Below, in pieces: positions 1-8,478 of a stretch of 44,458 nt of DNA (position 1 is the first letter of the stretch; the number at the start of each line of letters is the position of its first letter). The notes beneath the pieces are model-generated. The model saw only the letters and a list, made by a program, of their open reading frames with translations, was not told where the DNA came from and searched no databases. Origin of the DNA: Pseudoselenomonas ruminantium (GTDB lineage: Bacteria; Bacillota; Negativicutes; Selenomonadales; Selenomonadaceae); the NCBI RefSeq assembly GCF_900142515.1, contig NZ_FRBC01000025.1, positions 1-44,458 on the forward strand, read 5' to 3'. The position numbers were made by a program, and so were the translations under genes.

Positions 1-123
1 CGCCATCACGACGCTAGAAGTTACGCCTTCAAGCATTCAGTGTTAAAATCCACCTCGTTCGACTTGCATGTGTTAAGCACGCCGCCAGCGTTCGTCCTGA
101 GCCAGGATCAAACTCTCCATAAA
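1..123 (-). rRNA. rrs: 16S ribosomal RNA, 5' end (partial)
   Basis: The reverse complement of 97-116 is the universal bacterial 8F/27F primer site at the start of 16S rRNA, followed by the conserved GACGAACGCTGGCGGC and then the first variable region. Counting from E. coli position 8 puts the mature 5' end near 123. The gene reads leftward out of the window, so the rest of the rRNA operon lies to the left. Small-subunit rRNA, component of the 30S ribosome. Confidence 0.98.
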
Positions 124-274
124 ATTTATGAAGAACTTAATCAAGCTCTCAATTATCTATTAAAGAAATTGCCGATTGCTATGTTGTTCATACCAATCGA
201 TGTTTATTAAGAAACTAAAAGTTTCTTCAAACATCTGGCTTAATCATGTTGCATGATTATTTTGCATTGTTTAG

Positions 275-287
275 TTTTCAAAGAACA
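275..287 (-). promoter_or_regulatory. rRNA leader boxA antitermination element
   Basis: Read on the minus strand this is TGTTCTTTGAAAA, the NusB/NusE-binding boxA form found in Firmicute rRNA leaders, followed by the usual CTAAACAATGC-type continuation. It lies about 150 nt upstream of mature 16S. nusB itself is encoded at 33352-33777. Confidence 0.85.
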
Positions 288-336
288 ATCATTGTCGCAC
301 TCTTCAGAAGTGCCTGTCGCTTCAAGCGACTCATTT

Positions 337-365
337 ATCATATCGCATCGGGTCTGACTTGTCAA
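337..365 (-). promoter_or_regulatory. rRNA operon promoter P2
   Basis: On the minus strand: -35 TTGACA at 360-365, 17-nt spacer, -10 TATGAT at 337-342. Near-perfect sigma-70/sigma-A spacing. It is the 16S-proximal one of two tandem promoters, a common rRNA operon design. Confidence 0.88.
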
Positions 366-480
366 GAACTTTTTTAATTTTTCTTTTTTGTCTTGATTCG
401 AAAGCAACCTGTTACAATCCCTTGCCAATCAAGGCTTGCTGAACTGTGTTTTTTTGCTCTCGCTCCCGGCGACTTGTATT

Positions 481-509
481 ATATTACACGACAAAGACGT
501 CCCTGTCAA
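481..509 (-). promoter_or_regulatory. rRNA operon promoter P1
   Basis: On the minus strand: -35 TTGACA at 504-509, 17-nt spacer, -10 TAATAT at 481-486, predicted start near 474. A run of T and A just upstream (511-526) resembles an UP element for the RNA polymerase alpha subunit. Confidence 0.88.
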
Positions 510-663
510 CACCTTTTTTAAAAAAGTTGTAATTTCTGATGAGAACTTATTTGGATCACAGGAAGGATATTCACTCCCCCTGTCGAAGTATTGCAATAAA
601 TAATGGATTATCCTGCCGTAAGTAAATGGGATTTGCTAAATCAGTTGGGAGTGTGAGTCACGA

Positions 664-948
664 ATGATTAAGAACATCACCATCTATGTCATCCTCAAAC
701 TGGAATATGGCAAAGGTCAGGAAAATGTCTATTCCAGTATCCTCAATGTATCCTCCAGCAAAAGCACAGCGGAAACCTTCAAGGAGCATTATGAAGAATT
801 ATTCGCTGATGAAATCCAGAACGAACACGATGGCCGTTTTGTTTCTATCCATATGCACAAGGCTCTGATCCAATTAGACGATGAAATCATCGCGCCAGAT
901 ATGTTTATCCGCTTTATTGGTGATAAAAAAATCAAAGATACATTCTAA
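664..948 (+). CDS. Unknown 94-aa protein
   Basis: I do not recognise this family. The product is small, acidic and soluble, with no signal peptide, membrane segment, cysteine cluster or obvious motif. A GGGAG about 12 bases before the ATG is an acceptable ribosome-binding site. The frame is long and clean for an intergenic zone and runs away from the rRNA promoters, so I consider it real. It is followed by hairpins at 971-1004 and 1112-1167. It stands alone between the rRNA promoters and tRNA-Pro, so the neighbours say nothing about its job. Confidence 0.6.
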   Translation: MIKNITIYVILKLEYGKGQENVYSSILNVSSSKSTAETFKEHYEELFADEIQNEHDGRFVSIHMHKALIQLDDEIIAPDMFIRFIGDKKIKDTF

Positions 949-970
949 GGTTCATATCCATACAACAAAA

Positions 971-1004
971 ATTCCCCGCTGAAGATAAATCCTCAGCGGG
1001 GAAT
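971..1004 (-). terminator. Terminator downstream of tRNA-Pro
   Basis: A 12-bp perfect stem (971-982 with 993-1004) around a 10-nt loop. On the minus strand it is followed by a TTTTTGTTGT tract, so it ends the tRNA transcript. On the plus strand the T tract is weak. Confidence 0.85.
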
Positions 1005-1019
1005 GCCATTTTCTAATAA

Positions 1020-1096
<77 letters not shown>

Positions 1097-1108
1097 GCAA
1101 CGAATAAT

Positions 1109-1137
1109 AGTATAGCGCAGATTGAAACATAATGCAA
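1109..1137 (-). promoter_or_regulatory. tRNA-Pro promoter
   Basis: Minus strand: -35 TTGCAT at 1132-1137, 17-nt spacer, -10 TATACT at 1109-1114, 12 bases before the mature tRNA. The spacer and part of the -10 form one arm of the inverted repeat at 1112-1161. Confidence 0.8.
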
Positions 1138-1167
1138 GTACTTTTTTTCAATCTGCGCTATTTTTTT
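1112..1167 (+). terminator. 16-bp stem-loop with T7 tract
   Basis: A perfect 16-bp inverted repeat (1112-1127 with 1146-1161, loop 18 nt) followed on the plus strand by seven T. It would stop plus-strand transcription from the 94-aa gene before it runs antisense into the RND operon. On the minus strand the same stem lies 3' of the RND gene but lacks a T tract, so its use there is uncertain. Confidence 0.75.
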
Positions 1168-1176
1168 GCAAAAATT

Positions 1177-4100
1177 TTAAGAACCCGCTATGGACGGGCC
1201 ATTTGACTGGTCAATACTGCGTCGTTTTTCCTTTCCCTGATAGAAATACAGGAAGATTATCGGAATCACCAACAGAGTAAACACGGTAGACGTCAAGAGC
1301 CCGCCGATAATCACCCAAGCCATCGATACACGCGTCTCTGCGCCATCCGTAAGCGCCAGTGCCATAGGCATCATCCCGACCATCATGGTAATGGTAGTCA
1401 TGAATATGGGTTTCAAGCGCACACAGCCAGCTTCCACAATGGCTTCCAAAGCGGTATGCCCCCTGTCCATCAACGTCAGCGTATAATCAATCAGCAAAGT
1501 GCCATTCTTGGCCACGATACCGTCCATAACCAATATGCCGATCATGGAATAAAGATTCAGGGTATTATGTGTCAACAATAACAGCAGTACCGAGCCAATC
1601 AGCCCCAATGGCAGGGAGAACATGCGGATGAAAGGCGTCAGCACGGATTCGTAAAGCACTGACAATAACATATAGATCAGCACTAACGCCAGGAACAGCG
1701 CACTCAGCAATTCACTGAAGGTTTCATTCATGCGGCTGGCTTGGCCTTTGAAACGATACGTAATGCCTTCACCCAAATTCTCTGCCTGCAAAGCCTTACT
1801 GGCATCCCGCATGACATCTCCGACAGGGCGCCCCCGCAAATTGGCACCGATCTGGATAGAACGCTGCTTATCCACCCGCCGGATACTGACCGGCCCCCGG
1901 CCGTCTTTGATATCGGCCACATCTCCCAGATATGCCAATTTTCCATTGGCCCACACAGGAACGCGCGCTACATCCGAAGCCTTATATGCATCAGCATCTT
2001 TCAAACGGACTTTGATATTGGTATCCTGTCCACCATTCAGAGCATCATTTTTCAACTGCCCCGCTGATAATCCAGAGATAGCCGAAGAAAAAGCGGTATC
2101 GATATCGGCCAGGCTGGTGTTGAAGGCCTTGAGCTTATCCCGGTTGACAGTCAGCTGCAGTTCCGGCATGCCTTCTGTATAGGAACTGTTGACATCACTT
2201 ACCCCTTTCACATCCCGTCGCAAAATCCGTTCTACTTTTCCCTCAGCTGCTATCAATTCCTGCATATTGTTGCCTCGGAGCTCGACCTGCAAGGCTCCAC
2301 TGCCGCCACGGCCACCGCCGCCCCCGGAAATCCCTGCTACGTTGGACTGAGTTTCCGTCACCCGAATATCTGCGTTCTTGATCTCTCGGGCAAAATCCCG
2401 CACTTCTTTGGTAATCTCCCAGATTGTACGGCTGCGATCACGCCGCCCTACCAATTCCACCTTGATGCGGCCTTCATTGGCATTGCTTGCTCCTCCTGCC
2501 TGCGTCATATAATATTTCACTTCAGGAATTTCTGCCAATTTCTGTTCCAGCTGCAAAGCAACCTTATTGGTTTCCTCCGAAGCCGAACGCACCGGGCATT
2601 GAATGTTGATGGTGAAACTGGACTCATCCGTCTGCGGCATATATTCCATGCCCACAACGCCTAAGGGAACCAGCGCAATCGTCCCCACAAAAATAACCAG
2701 AATGGTCAAAAGAAGTTTTTTCTGATTTCCCAAACTCCAATAAAGTGTTTTACGGTATAATCCGATAGCCCGCTGTTCCATGTTGTCCATAAATGCCCAC
2801 AAGGGACGATTCTCCACATGATAGCCTTTACGGTAGAACTTCGAGGCCAGCATAGGAGTCAGTGTAAATGACACAAACAGGGAAAAAGCCCCCGCAAAAA
2901 CGATGGTCAGACCAAACTGCCGGAAAAACTGCCCTGTCATGCCTTCCATAAAGGCAATGGGCATGAATACGGCCGCATCGCAAAGTGTGATAGCAATGGC
3001 CGCCATCCCGATTTCCATGCGCCCCTTCTCTGCAGCCTCTTCCGGCGGAGCACCATTTTTCAGATAGCGGATGATGTTTTCCAGTACCACAATACTGTCA
3101 TCCACCAGTATCCCCACACAGAGGGTCATCCCCATCAGGGACATCATATTGAACGTAAACCCCGCCAGATACATGACAAAGAATGTGGAAATCAGAGAGG
3201 TCGGAATGGCAATCATGACCGCTGCCGTGGAACGCCAGCCCCGCAAGAACAGGAACAACACCAATCCGGTGGTAATCAGCCCTTCAACTAATGTCCCCAA
3301 AGTATTATGCAGTGAAGTTTCCACATAATCGGCATCATTCGAGACTTCAATAAACTGATACTCCGGGTAATCCCGACGCAGCTTTTCTACAGCGGCTTTG
3401 ATATTCTCCGCGGTTTCCACTACATTGGCGTCGCTGTTCTTGTAAATCAGCACATTGATGGCAGGTTCACCGTTGAGACGCCCGTAACGCAGCTGTTTCG
3501 CATCTTTTTCCCTGACTGTAGCTACCGCAATCAGGGGAATCATTTCCCCTGCGGCATTTGTCACCCGAACCTTTTCGATATCAGCTGCTGTCTTATACTC
3601 TGCTACCACCCGCACATCAGACTTTGTAGTCTCTGTGTAGATGGGGCCAGATGGCAGCAGCTGATTTTCGTTGCGAATGGCATTGGCTATTTTAGGCAGG
3701 GTCAATTTATAGGCGGCAAGTTTTTCCCGATCCACTTCCACGGCGACTTCCTTATCCCGCCCGCCATGCAGTTCGATTTCCGATACACCACCCGCCTGCT
3801 GCAACACATCCTGAAAGACATTTTCTGTCATAGAATATGTGCTCGCCAGGCTGTGCTGGCTCATGACCGCTAATTCCATGATGGGCTTGGCATTGATATC
3901 CCGCTTGATGACCACAGGCGCATCCGCTTCATCAGGCAGCCTGTTTTTTATAGCCTCCACTTTTTTAGTCGCTTCAATGGCCGCCATATCCGCATCCGCA
4001 TCAAAGTTCAGTTCCATCATCACCCGGCCGCGCTCATAACCAGCAATAGATGTGATGGTCTTGACATTGGACACGGAGGACACCGCATCTTCCACCGGCT

Positions 4101-4293
4101 TGACGATTTCCTGCTCCACAGATTCTGCACTGGCCCCCGGATATTTGACGGTCACCGTCACATAGGGTGTATTAAGCGCCGGCAAGAGTTCTACACCGAT
4201 ACGATAATAGCTGTATAACCCCAATACCACAAAAAAAGCCACAATCATCGAAATCCCAACGGGACGCAGAATCGATAAACGGGTGATATTCAT
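1177..4293 (-). CDS. RND efflux transporter, AcrB/HAE1-like permease
   Basis: Inner-membrane proton-driven pump of the resistance-nodulation-division superfamily. At 1038 aa it has the usual length: a first membrane segment at about residues 10-30, a large periplasmic loop, a membrane bundle at about 335-540, a second periplasmic loop and a second bundle at the C-terminus. TM4 carries the paired aspartates D398 and D399 (GILVDDSIVVLEN), the proton-relay residues of this family. A Gly-rich loop lies near residue 650. Its start overlaps the stop of the adaptor gene by 4 bases (ATGA), so the two are translationally coupled. No outer-membrane channel gene accompanies them. Substrates cannot be deduced from the sequence; the family also has non-drug roles. 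Confidence 0.93.
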   Translation of the reverse strand: MNITRLSILRPVGISMIVAFFVVLGLYSYYRIGVELLPALNTPYVTVTVKYPGASAESVEQEIVKPVEDAVSSVSNVKTITSIAGYERGRVMMELNFDADADMAAIEATKKVEAIKNRLPDEADAPVVIKRDINAKPIMELAVMSQHSLASTYSMTENVFQDVLQQAGGVSEIELHGGRDKEVAVEVDREKLAAYKLTLPKIANAIRNENQLLPSGPIYTETTKSDVRVVAEYKTAADIEKVRVTNAAGEMIPLIAVATVREKDAKQLRYGRLNGEPAINVLIYKNSDANVVETAENIKAAVEKLRRDYPEYQFIEVSNDADYVETSLHNTLGTLVEGLITTGLVLFLFLRGWRSTAAVMIAIPTSLISTFFVMYLAGFTFNMMSLMGMTLCVGILVDDSIVVLENIIRYLKNGAPPEEAAEKGRMEIGMAAIAITLCDAAVFMPIAFMEGMTGQFFRQFGLTIVFAGAFSLFVSFTLTPMLASKFYRKGYHVENRPLWAFMDNMEQRAIGLYRKTLYWSLGNQKKLLLTILVIFVGTIALVPLGVVGMEYMPQTDESSFTINIQCPVRSASEETNKVALQLEQKLAEIPEVKYYMTQAGGASNANEGRIKVELVGRRDRSRTIWEITKEVRDFAREIKNADIRVTETQSNVAGISGGGGGRGGSGALQVELRGNNMQELIAAEGKVERILRRDVKGVSDVNSSYTEGMPELQLTVNRDKLKAFNTSLADIDTAFSSAISGLSAGQLKNDALNGGQDTNIKVRLKDADAYKASDVARVPVWANGKLAYLGDVADIKDGRGPVSIRRVDKQRSIQIGANLRGRPVGDVMRDASKALQAENLGEGITYRFKGQASRMNETFSELLSALFLALVLIYMLLSVLYESVLTPFIRMFSLPLGLIGSVLLLLLTHNTLNLYSMIGILVMDGIVAKNGTLLIDYTLTLMDRGHTALEAIVEAGCVRLKPIFMTTITMMVGMMPMALALTDGAETRVSMAWVIIGGLLTSTVFTLLVIPIIFLYFYQGKEKRRSIDQSNGPSIAGS

Positions 4294-5525
4294 AATTCCG
4301 CCACCTTGACTTTCATGCCATTCTGCAATTTATCCTGATTGCTAAGAATAACCGTTTCACCCTCGTTTAATCCCTCTATGATCTCCTCACTATCATCATT
4401 CATAAGGCCGATCTTTACTAATCGCTGTTCTACCTTGTCTTCTTTTCCCAATACAAAAACATAGGTTTCGCCATTGCGGGTAACCACTGCTTCCTGAGGG
4501 ACAAAGATCGTTTGGGGCCGCTGCAAAATATCCACCGCCGTATGGGCAAAAAGCCCGGCTTTTATCGCATCATCCATTTCATCCAAGACCAGACGCACCT
4601 GATAGCTCTTGCTATCCTCTCCCATAGCGGGGCTCACAAAAACGATCCGACCACTGAAATTCCTGCCCAGAGCATCGATTGCCACACTAACCACCATACC
4701 GGGCTGCAGCACAGCCGCATCATTTTCCGCAATGTTGCAATCGATATTGATATGACTGTTATCCACCAATGTGAATACTTTGCTGTTCGCAGCAGCCAGT
4801 GCCCCCACTTCTGCATTACGATAAGTGATAACGCCACTGCGCGGGGCTCTCAATACCATATCATCCCTCTGCTTTTTCAGGGCTTCTGTTGCATAATCCT
4901 GCTTGGCAGCGGTCAATTCCTTCGATTCAATCGCTGCTGCTGCCCCATCACTCACCTGATTGGCCAGGATTTCATAGGCAGCCTTGCTGGCTGTATATTC
5001 CTTCTCCGCACTATCTAATGTATCCTGAGAAATGGCACCAATGGAAAACAAGTATTGCTGCCGCTCATACTTTCCCTTAGCCAGATCATAGGCATTTTTC
5101 TTGCTGATGATGTTGGCATGATAAGAAGCCGAAGCTTCCCGTGCATCTGCCCAGGCAGCACCTGCCGCAGCGGTGTTCTGGGCAATGGAAATATCCAAGT
5201 CTCCCAGATCCTGTACCATAAGTACCTGGCCTTCCTCCACCTGATCACCTAAATCCACATTCACTGCTGTAATGCGGCCGCTATACTTAGGTGCCAGATT
5301 GATGCTGGCATTAGCTACAGTCTGCCCCGACAAGACAATATGGCGCAGCATATCACGCCGTTCTACTTCCATCACACGCACCTCCGGGATACTGCGGCGC
5401 ACCTGTTGTCCAGTATCTTTTCCCAGTCCCATATAAAAGTATAAAGCCACTGCCAGCAGGCAGAAACACATTCCACCAGCCAACAATTTTTGCCTGTTTG
5501 TCAAGGTTGTAAATTTGTGGCGCAT
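4290..5525 (-). CDS. RND periplasmic adaptor (membrane fusion protein)
   Basis: 411-aa AcrA/HlyD-type adaptor bridging the inner-membrane pump and an outer-membrane channel. An N-terminal membrane anchor at about residues 14-32 replaces a lipobox. Next come a half lipoyl/barrel-sandwich motif near residues 60-110 (VDLGDQVEEGQVL), an alpha-hairpin of about 110 residues rich in Ala, Lys and Gln, the second lipoyl half (LRAPRSGVITYRNAEVG), a beta-barrel and a membrane-proximal domain. GAGGAAG precedes the ATG. It is first in a two-gene operon with the RND permease. The promoter must lie in the 178-bp gap shared with divergent lgt, where I see no clear minus-strand -35/-10 pair. Confidence 0.92.
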   Translation of the reverse strand: MRHKFTTLTNRQKLLAGGMCFCLLAVALYFYMGLGKDTGQQVRRSIPEVRVMEVERRDMLRHIVLSGQTVANASINLAPKYSGRITAVNVDLGDQVEEGQVLMVQDLGDLDISIAQNTAAAGAAWADAREASASYHANIISKKNAYDLAKGKYERQQYLFSIGAISQDTLDSAEKEYTASKAAYEILANQVSDGAAAAIESKELTAAKQDYATEALKKQRDDMVLRAPRSGVITYRNAEVGALAAANSKVFTLVDNSHINIDCNIAENDAAVLQPGMVVSVAIDALGRNFSGRIVFVSPAMGEDSKSYQVRLVLDEMDDAIKAGLFAHTAVDILQRPQTIFVPQEAVVTRNGETYVFVLGKEDKVEQRLVKIGLMNDDSEEIIEGLNEGETVILSNQDKLQNGMKVKVAEL

Positions 5526-5662
5526 CTTTCTTCCTCATTTCCTTTTGTCTCTAAATTGTGTATCCTAAACTATATTCGTGCTCTTATTCCCAAAATCCTT
5601 TAGTACAATCAAAAAGAATTAGATTATTTCCGAAAAAAATGGAAAAAAAAAGTCCCTTACGC

Positions 5663-5668
5663 TATAAT
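5663..5668 (+). promoter_or_regulatory. Candidate -10 box for lgt
   Basis: TATAAT about 35 bases before the lgt ATG. The hexamer 17 bases upstream (TGGAAA) is a poor -35, so only the -10 is supported. Confidence 0.4.
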
Positions 5669-5703
5669 GTGAAGAGCAGATTAGATATTAGGAGTAGAAT
5701 CAT

Positions 5704-6504
5704 ATGCATCAATATTTATTTTTCCTAGGGGATTTTCCTATCCGCTCTTACGGACTGGTGATCTCCCTATCCATTATCCTGGCCACTGGCGCAGGCTATT
5801 TCTTCGTCAAGCAAGAGCATACAGGCCAGGAAAAGCATATTGTCGATTTAGGAATTTACTGCGGGCTGGCTGGCCTTTTGGGTGCCAGGCTATGGGATGT
5901 TTTCTTTTTTGACTGGAATTATTACTCTCATCACCTTACCGAAATCTTAAATGTCTGGCAGGGCGGTATGGCCATTCAAGGCGGTGTATCACTCGGCGTG
6001 CTCACCGGTATCGCTTATTGCCGCTATCATAAACTGGATACCCTGCATCTGATGGATGTGCTGGCACCGGCAATCATCCTAGGTCAGGCCTTAGGACGCT
6101 GTGCCAACCTTTTAAACGGCGATGCCTTTGGAGCTCCCACTGGCAGCAGCTTCGGCATTGTCTATCCTGCCACAACACTGGCCGCCCACACCTATGGTGC
6201 CCAGCCCCTGTGGCCAGCAGAAATCTGGGAAGGTCAGCTGGATATGGTCATCTTCGCTCTACTGCTGATTTTCCGCGGAACCGTGAACCATGCCAAGGGT
6301 CAATGCTTCGCCCTCTATGTGATGCTATACTGTGCCGCCCGCTTCGCTTTGGAATTTCTACGCGGGGATTATGCAGAAAAGGTGCTGGGCTTTATGACCA
6401 GCGGCCAGACCACCAGCGCTTTTGGCTTTACGCTGGCCCTGCTCGCCTTTTTATACCTGCAGCACAAAAAGAATCCTGCCACCAAAAAAGGGACTGCATC
6501 TTGA
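5704..6504 (+). CDS. lgt: Prolipoprotein diacylglyceryl transferase
   Basis: First enzyme of lipoprotein maturation: it transfers diacylglycerol from phosphatidylglycerol to the lipobox cysteine of prelipoproteins at the inner membrane. The 266-aa protein has about seven hydrophobic segments and the Lgt signature near residues 135-150 (LGQALGRCANLLNGDAFG, with the conserved Arg and Asn residues). AGGAG lies 9 bases before the ATG. A likely client in this window is the lipoprotein at 39066-40004. The gene is monocistronic; its stop codon lies within the loop of the terminator at 6484-6516. Confidence 0.95.
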   Translation: MHQYLFFLGDFPIRSYGLVISLSIILATGAGYFFVKQEHTGQEKHIVDLGIYCGLAGLLGARLWDVFFFDWNYYSHHLTEILNVWQGGMAIQGGVSLGVLTGIAYCRYHKLDTLHLMDVLAPAIILGQALGRCANLLNGDAFGAPTGSSFGIVYPATTLAAHTYGAQPLWPAEIWEGQLDMVIFALLLIFRGTVNHAKGQCFALYVMLYCAARFALEFLRGDYAEKVLGFMTSGQTTSAFGFTLALLAFLYLQHKKNPATKKGTAS

Positions 6505-6516
6505 CAGTCCCTTTTT
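6484..6516 (+). terminator. Bidirectional terminator of lgt
   Basis: A stem of AAAAAGGGACTG with CAGTCCCTTTTT around an 8-nt loop, overlapping the lgt stop codon. Tracts of A and T on both sides allow it to serve lgt and also the convergent gene ending at 6518. Confidence 0.9.
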
Positions 6517-6517
6517 C

Positions 6518-6883
6518 TTATATCGCTACAGCCCACTCATCCTCCGGCACAGCTACAAAGCTGTCACCTTTCAATGGCAGATTCAACGGACGCAAATCCA
6601 ACTCTCTGGGCCGCCATTTTCGGAGGGGCGCTTCGTCCTGTTCTACATAATGGGGTGCAGAAATGCAGGACAACTGGCAGTATCCCAGGTCACGAATCCA
6701 CTCGTCAAGCCTGGTCTGCACGACTAACATCTGACTCTTTGACATAGCAGGGTTTTCCTTGCATATTCTGGTATTCCCCAATGGGTCGAGCAATATCTCC
6801 CCTTTAACCGCATCAGGAGACAAACCAAAGCCAAACAAATCCTCTTCTCCCATGCGCCCTAAACGCTCAATCCAAACCAGCAT
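6518..6883 (-). CDS. Unknown 121-aa protein
   Basis: Family not recognised. The protein is soluble, rich in Leu, Asp, Glu and Arg, with two Cys near residue 70 and no signal peptide. The frame can be extended 9 bases to a TTG at 6892, but GAGGAG then abuts the start; the ATG at 6883 has the same box at 9-base spacing and is preferred. It is convergent with lgt and shares its terminator. It lies downstream of metK but is separated from it by the terminator at 6983-7008, so it is probably transcribed on its own. Confidence 0.65.
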   Translation of the reverse strand: MLVWIERLGRMGEEDLFGFGLSPDAVKGEILLDPLGNTRICKENPAMSKSQMLVVQTRLDEWIRDLGYCQLSCISAPHYVEQDEAPLRKWRPRELDLRPLNLPLKGDSFVAVPEDEWAVAI

Positions 6884-6982
6884 AGCAATCAACTCCTCTC
6901 ATTTACGGAATATATGAAATAGTCCCCGTCTCAATGTATTATGATTAGACATTTTCCCTGAATATCCTTCATTTGCGTACAA

Positions 6983-7008
6983 AAAAACCTCCCCGCAGGG
7001 AGGTTTTT
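6983..7008 (-). terminator. Terminator of metK
   Basis: An 11-bp perfect stem (6983-6993 with 6998-7008), loop CGCA, with T tracts on the exit side of either strand. It lies 17 bases beyond the metK stop codon. Confidence 0.92.
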
Positions 7009-7024
7009 CCTATAGGCTTGAAAA

Positions 7025-8215
7025 TCAAAGGCCAGCTTCCTGTTTCAGGACATCTGCCTTGTCCGTGTGTTCCCAAGGCAGGTCCACATCGGTACGGCCA
7101 AAATGGCCATAGGCAGCCGTCTGCTTGTAGATAGGACGACGCAAGTCGAGCATCTTGATGATGCCAGCAGGACGCAGGTCGAAGTGCTTGCTTACCAGTT
7201 CCTCGATCTTTTCCTCAGCGACCTTATGGGTGCCAAAGGTGTCAACCATGACAGAAACCGGATAAGCTACGCCAATTGCATAAGCCAGCTGGATTTCGCA
7301 CTTATCGGCCAGACCGGCAGCCACGATATTCTTGGCCACATAACGGGCAGCATAAGCGGCACTGCGGTCAACCTTCGTGGGATCCTTGCCGGAGAAAGCA
7401 CCGCCGCCATGGCGTGCCCAGCCGCCATAGGTATCCACGATGATCTTGCGGCCCGTAAGACCGGAGTCACCCTGCGGGCCGCCAATCACGAACTTGCCCG
7501 TGGGGTTGACGAAGATACGGGTTTCTTCCTTGAGCAGGTCAGCAGGTACAACCGGCTTGATGACATGCTCGATAAGGTCTTTGCGAATCTGTTCCAGCGT
7601 CACCTCTTCATCATGCTGGGTGGAGATAACAATGGTATCCACAGCCACAGCCTTACCATCTTCGTAGGCAATGGTAACCTGAGTCTTGCCATCCGGACGA
7701 AGGTACGGCAGGGTGCCATTCTTGCGGACTTCTGTCAGGCGGCGTGCCAGACGATGAGCCAAGGCAATGGGCAGGGGCATGAATTCCGGCGTCTCGTTCG
7801 TTGCATACCCGAACATCATGCCCTGGTCACCAGCACCGATAGCTTCAGCAGCATCCATCCCGCCTTCACGCGACTCAATGGCCTCATTGACCCCCTGCGC
7901 AATATCCGGCGACTGCTCGTCAAGGGATACGAGAATACCACAAGTAGCGGCATCAAAACCATATTTTGCACGCGTATAACCGATTTCCTTTACCGTATCA
8001 CGGATAATCTTCGGAATATCGACATAACACTGCGTGGAAATCTCGCCAACGACATGAACCTGTCCCGTCGTTACCATCGTCTCGCAAGCAACACGGCCCA
8101 TCGGATCCTCAGTCAGGATGGCGTCAAGTATGCTGTCGGAGATCTGGTCAGCCATTTTATCCGGGTGACCTTCCGTCACAGATTCCGACGTGAACAGCAT
8201 GCGTTTCTTACTCAT
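7025..8215 (-). CDS. metK: S-adenosylmethionine synthase
   Basis: Makes S-adenosylmethionine from methionine and ATP, the universal methyl donor (needed for instance by the TlyA methyltransferase encoded at 28137-28946). The 396-aa length is standard. Visible signatures are [12 protein letters not shown] near residue 16, the hexapeptide GAGDQG in the middle, and the P-loop-like [16 protein letters not shown] near residue 265. A strong AAGGAGG precedes the ATG. The 5' leader carries a SAM-I riboswitch with its own terminator, so the gene is shut off when its product is plentiful. Confidence 0.98.
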   Translation of the reverse strand: MSKKRMLFTSESVTEGHPDKMADQISDSILDAILTEDPMGRVACETMVTTGQVHVVGEISTQCYVDIPKIIRDTVKEIGYTRAKYGFDAATCGILVSLDEQSPDIAQGVNEAIESREGGMDAAEAIGAGDQGMMFGYATNETPEFMPLPIALAHRLARRLTEVRKNGTLPYLRPDGKTQVTIAYEDGKAVAVDTIVISTQHDEEVTLEQIRKDLIEHVIKPVVPADLLKEETRIFVNPTGKFVIGGPQGDSGLTGRKIIVDTYGGWARHGGGAFSGKDPTKVDRSAAYAARYVAKNIVAAGLADKCEIQLAYAIGVAYPVSVMVDTFGTHKVAEEKIEELVSKHFDLRPAGIIKMLDLRRPIYKQTAAYGHFGRTDVDLPWEHTDKADVLKQEAGL

Positions 8216-8275
8216 AAGCTTTCCTCCTTAAAGGTTACGTTATCTGCTGCGTTGAATCTCCCCATCGGCAAAAGG

Positions 8276-8301
8276 AAAAAGCCCTCATAAACATGAGAGC
8301 T
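8276..8301 (-). terminator. SAM riboswitch expression-platform terminator
   Basis: On the minus strand AGCTCTCAT and ATGAGGGCT pair and are followed by five T. The 5' arm (CTCTCAT) can alternatively pair with the GATGAGAG at the 3' side of aptamer helix P1, giving the usual antiterminator switch. Confidence 0.88.
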
Positions 8302-8313
8302 TTTATCTTTACT

Positions 8314-8413
8314 CTCATCTTCTAGGACTTTGCCTAAAGGAATTGGCACCGTTTCACGTTCATGATGGTTGCCGCAGCTTCATCGGGCCTATCCCTCCAC
8401 TGCTCTGGATGAG
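8314..8413 (-). promoter_or_regulatory. SAM-I (S-box) riboswitch aptamer
   Basis: Read on the minus strand it begins with CTCATCCAGAGCAGTGGAGG, continues with the S-box core GGCCCGATGAAGC and GGCAACC, then GGTGCCAATTCC, AGGCAAAG and the closing GATGAG of helix P1. This conserved order defines SAM-I. When SAM binds, P1 is stabilised and the terminator at 8276-8301 forms, turning metK off. Confidence 0.97.
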
Positions 8414-8441
8414 TTTCTATTCAGCTATGATTGATACTTCA

Positions 8442-8470
8442 ATTTTACATAATTATTTTCCCAATGTCAA
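8442..8470 (-). promoter_or_regulatory. metK / riboswitch promoter
   Basis: Minus strand: -35 TTGACA at 8465-8470, 17-nt spacer, -10 TAAAAT at 8442-8447. Predicted start is near 8435, about 20 nt before the aptamer. The -35 lies only 8 bases past the ilvD stop codon. Confidence 0.87.
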
Positions 8471-8478
8471 GGAAAAGA

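Larger units (their letters stand above)
124..475 (-). other. rRNA operon leader region
   Basis: Non-coding stretch between the rRNA promoters and 16S. In transcription order it holds small hairpins at 316-330 and around 295-313, a boxA at 275-287, a perfect 8-bp stem with 3-nt loop at 241-259, and a second 8-bp stem with 3-nt loop at 209-227. These lie where precursor-16S processing and antitermination signals are expected. The 62-codon open frame at 240-428 sits inside this leader and is not believed to be a gene. Confidence 0.75.

Noticed and set aside
7067-8290. 407-codon plus-strand open frame
   Set aside because: Antisense to metK and running into the SAM riboswitch; no protein family features.
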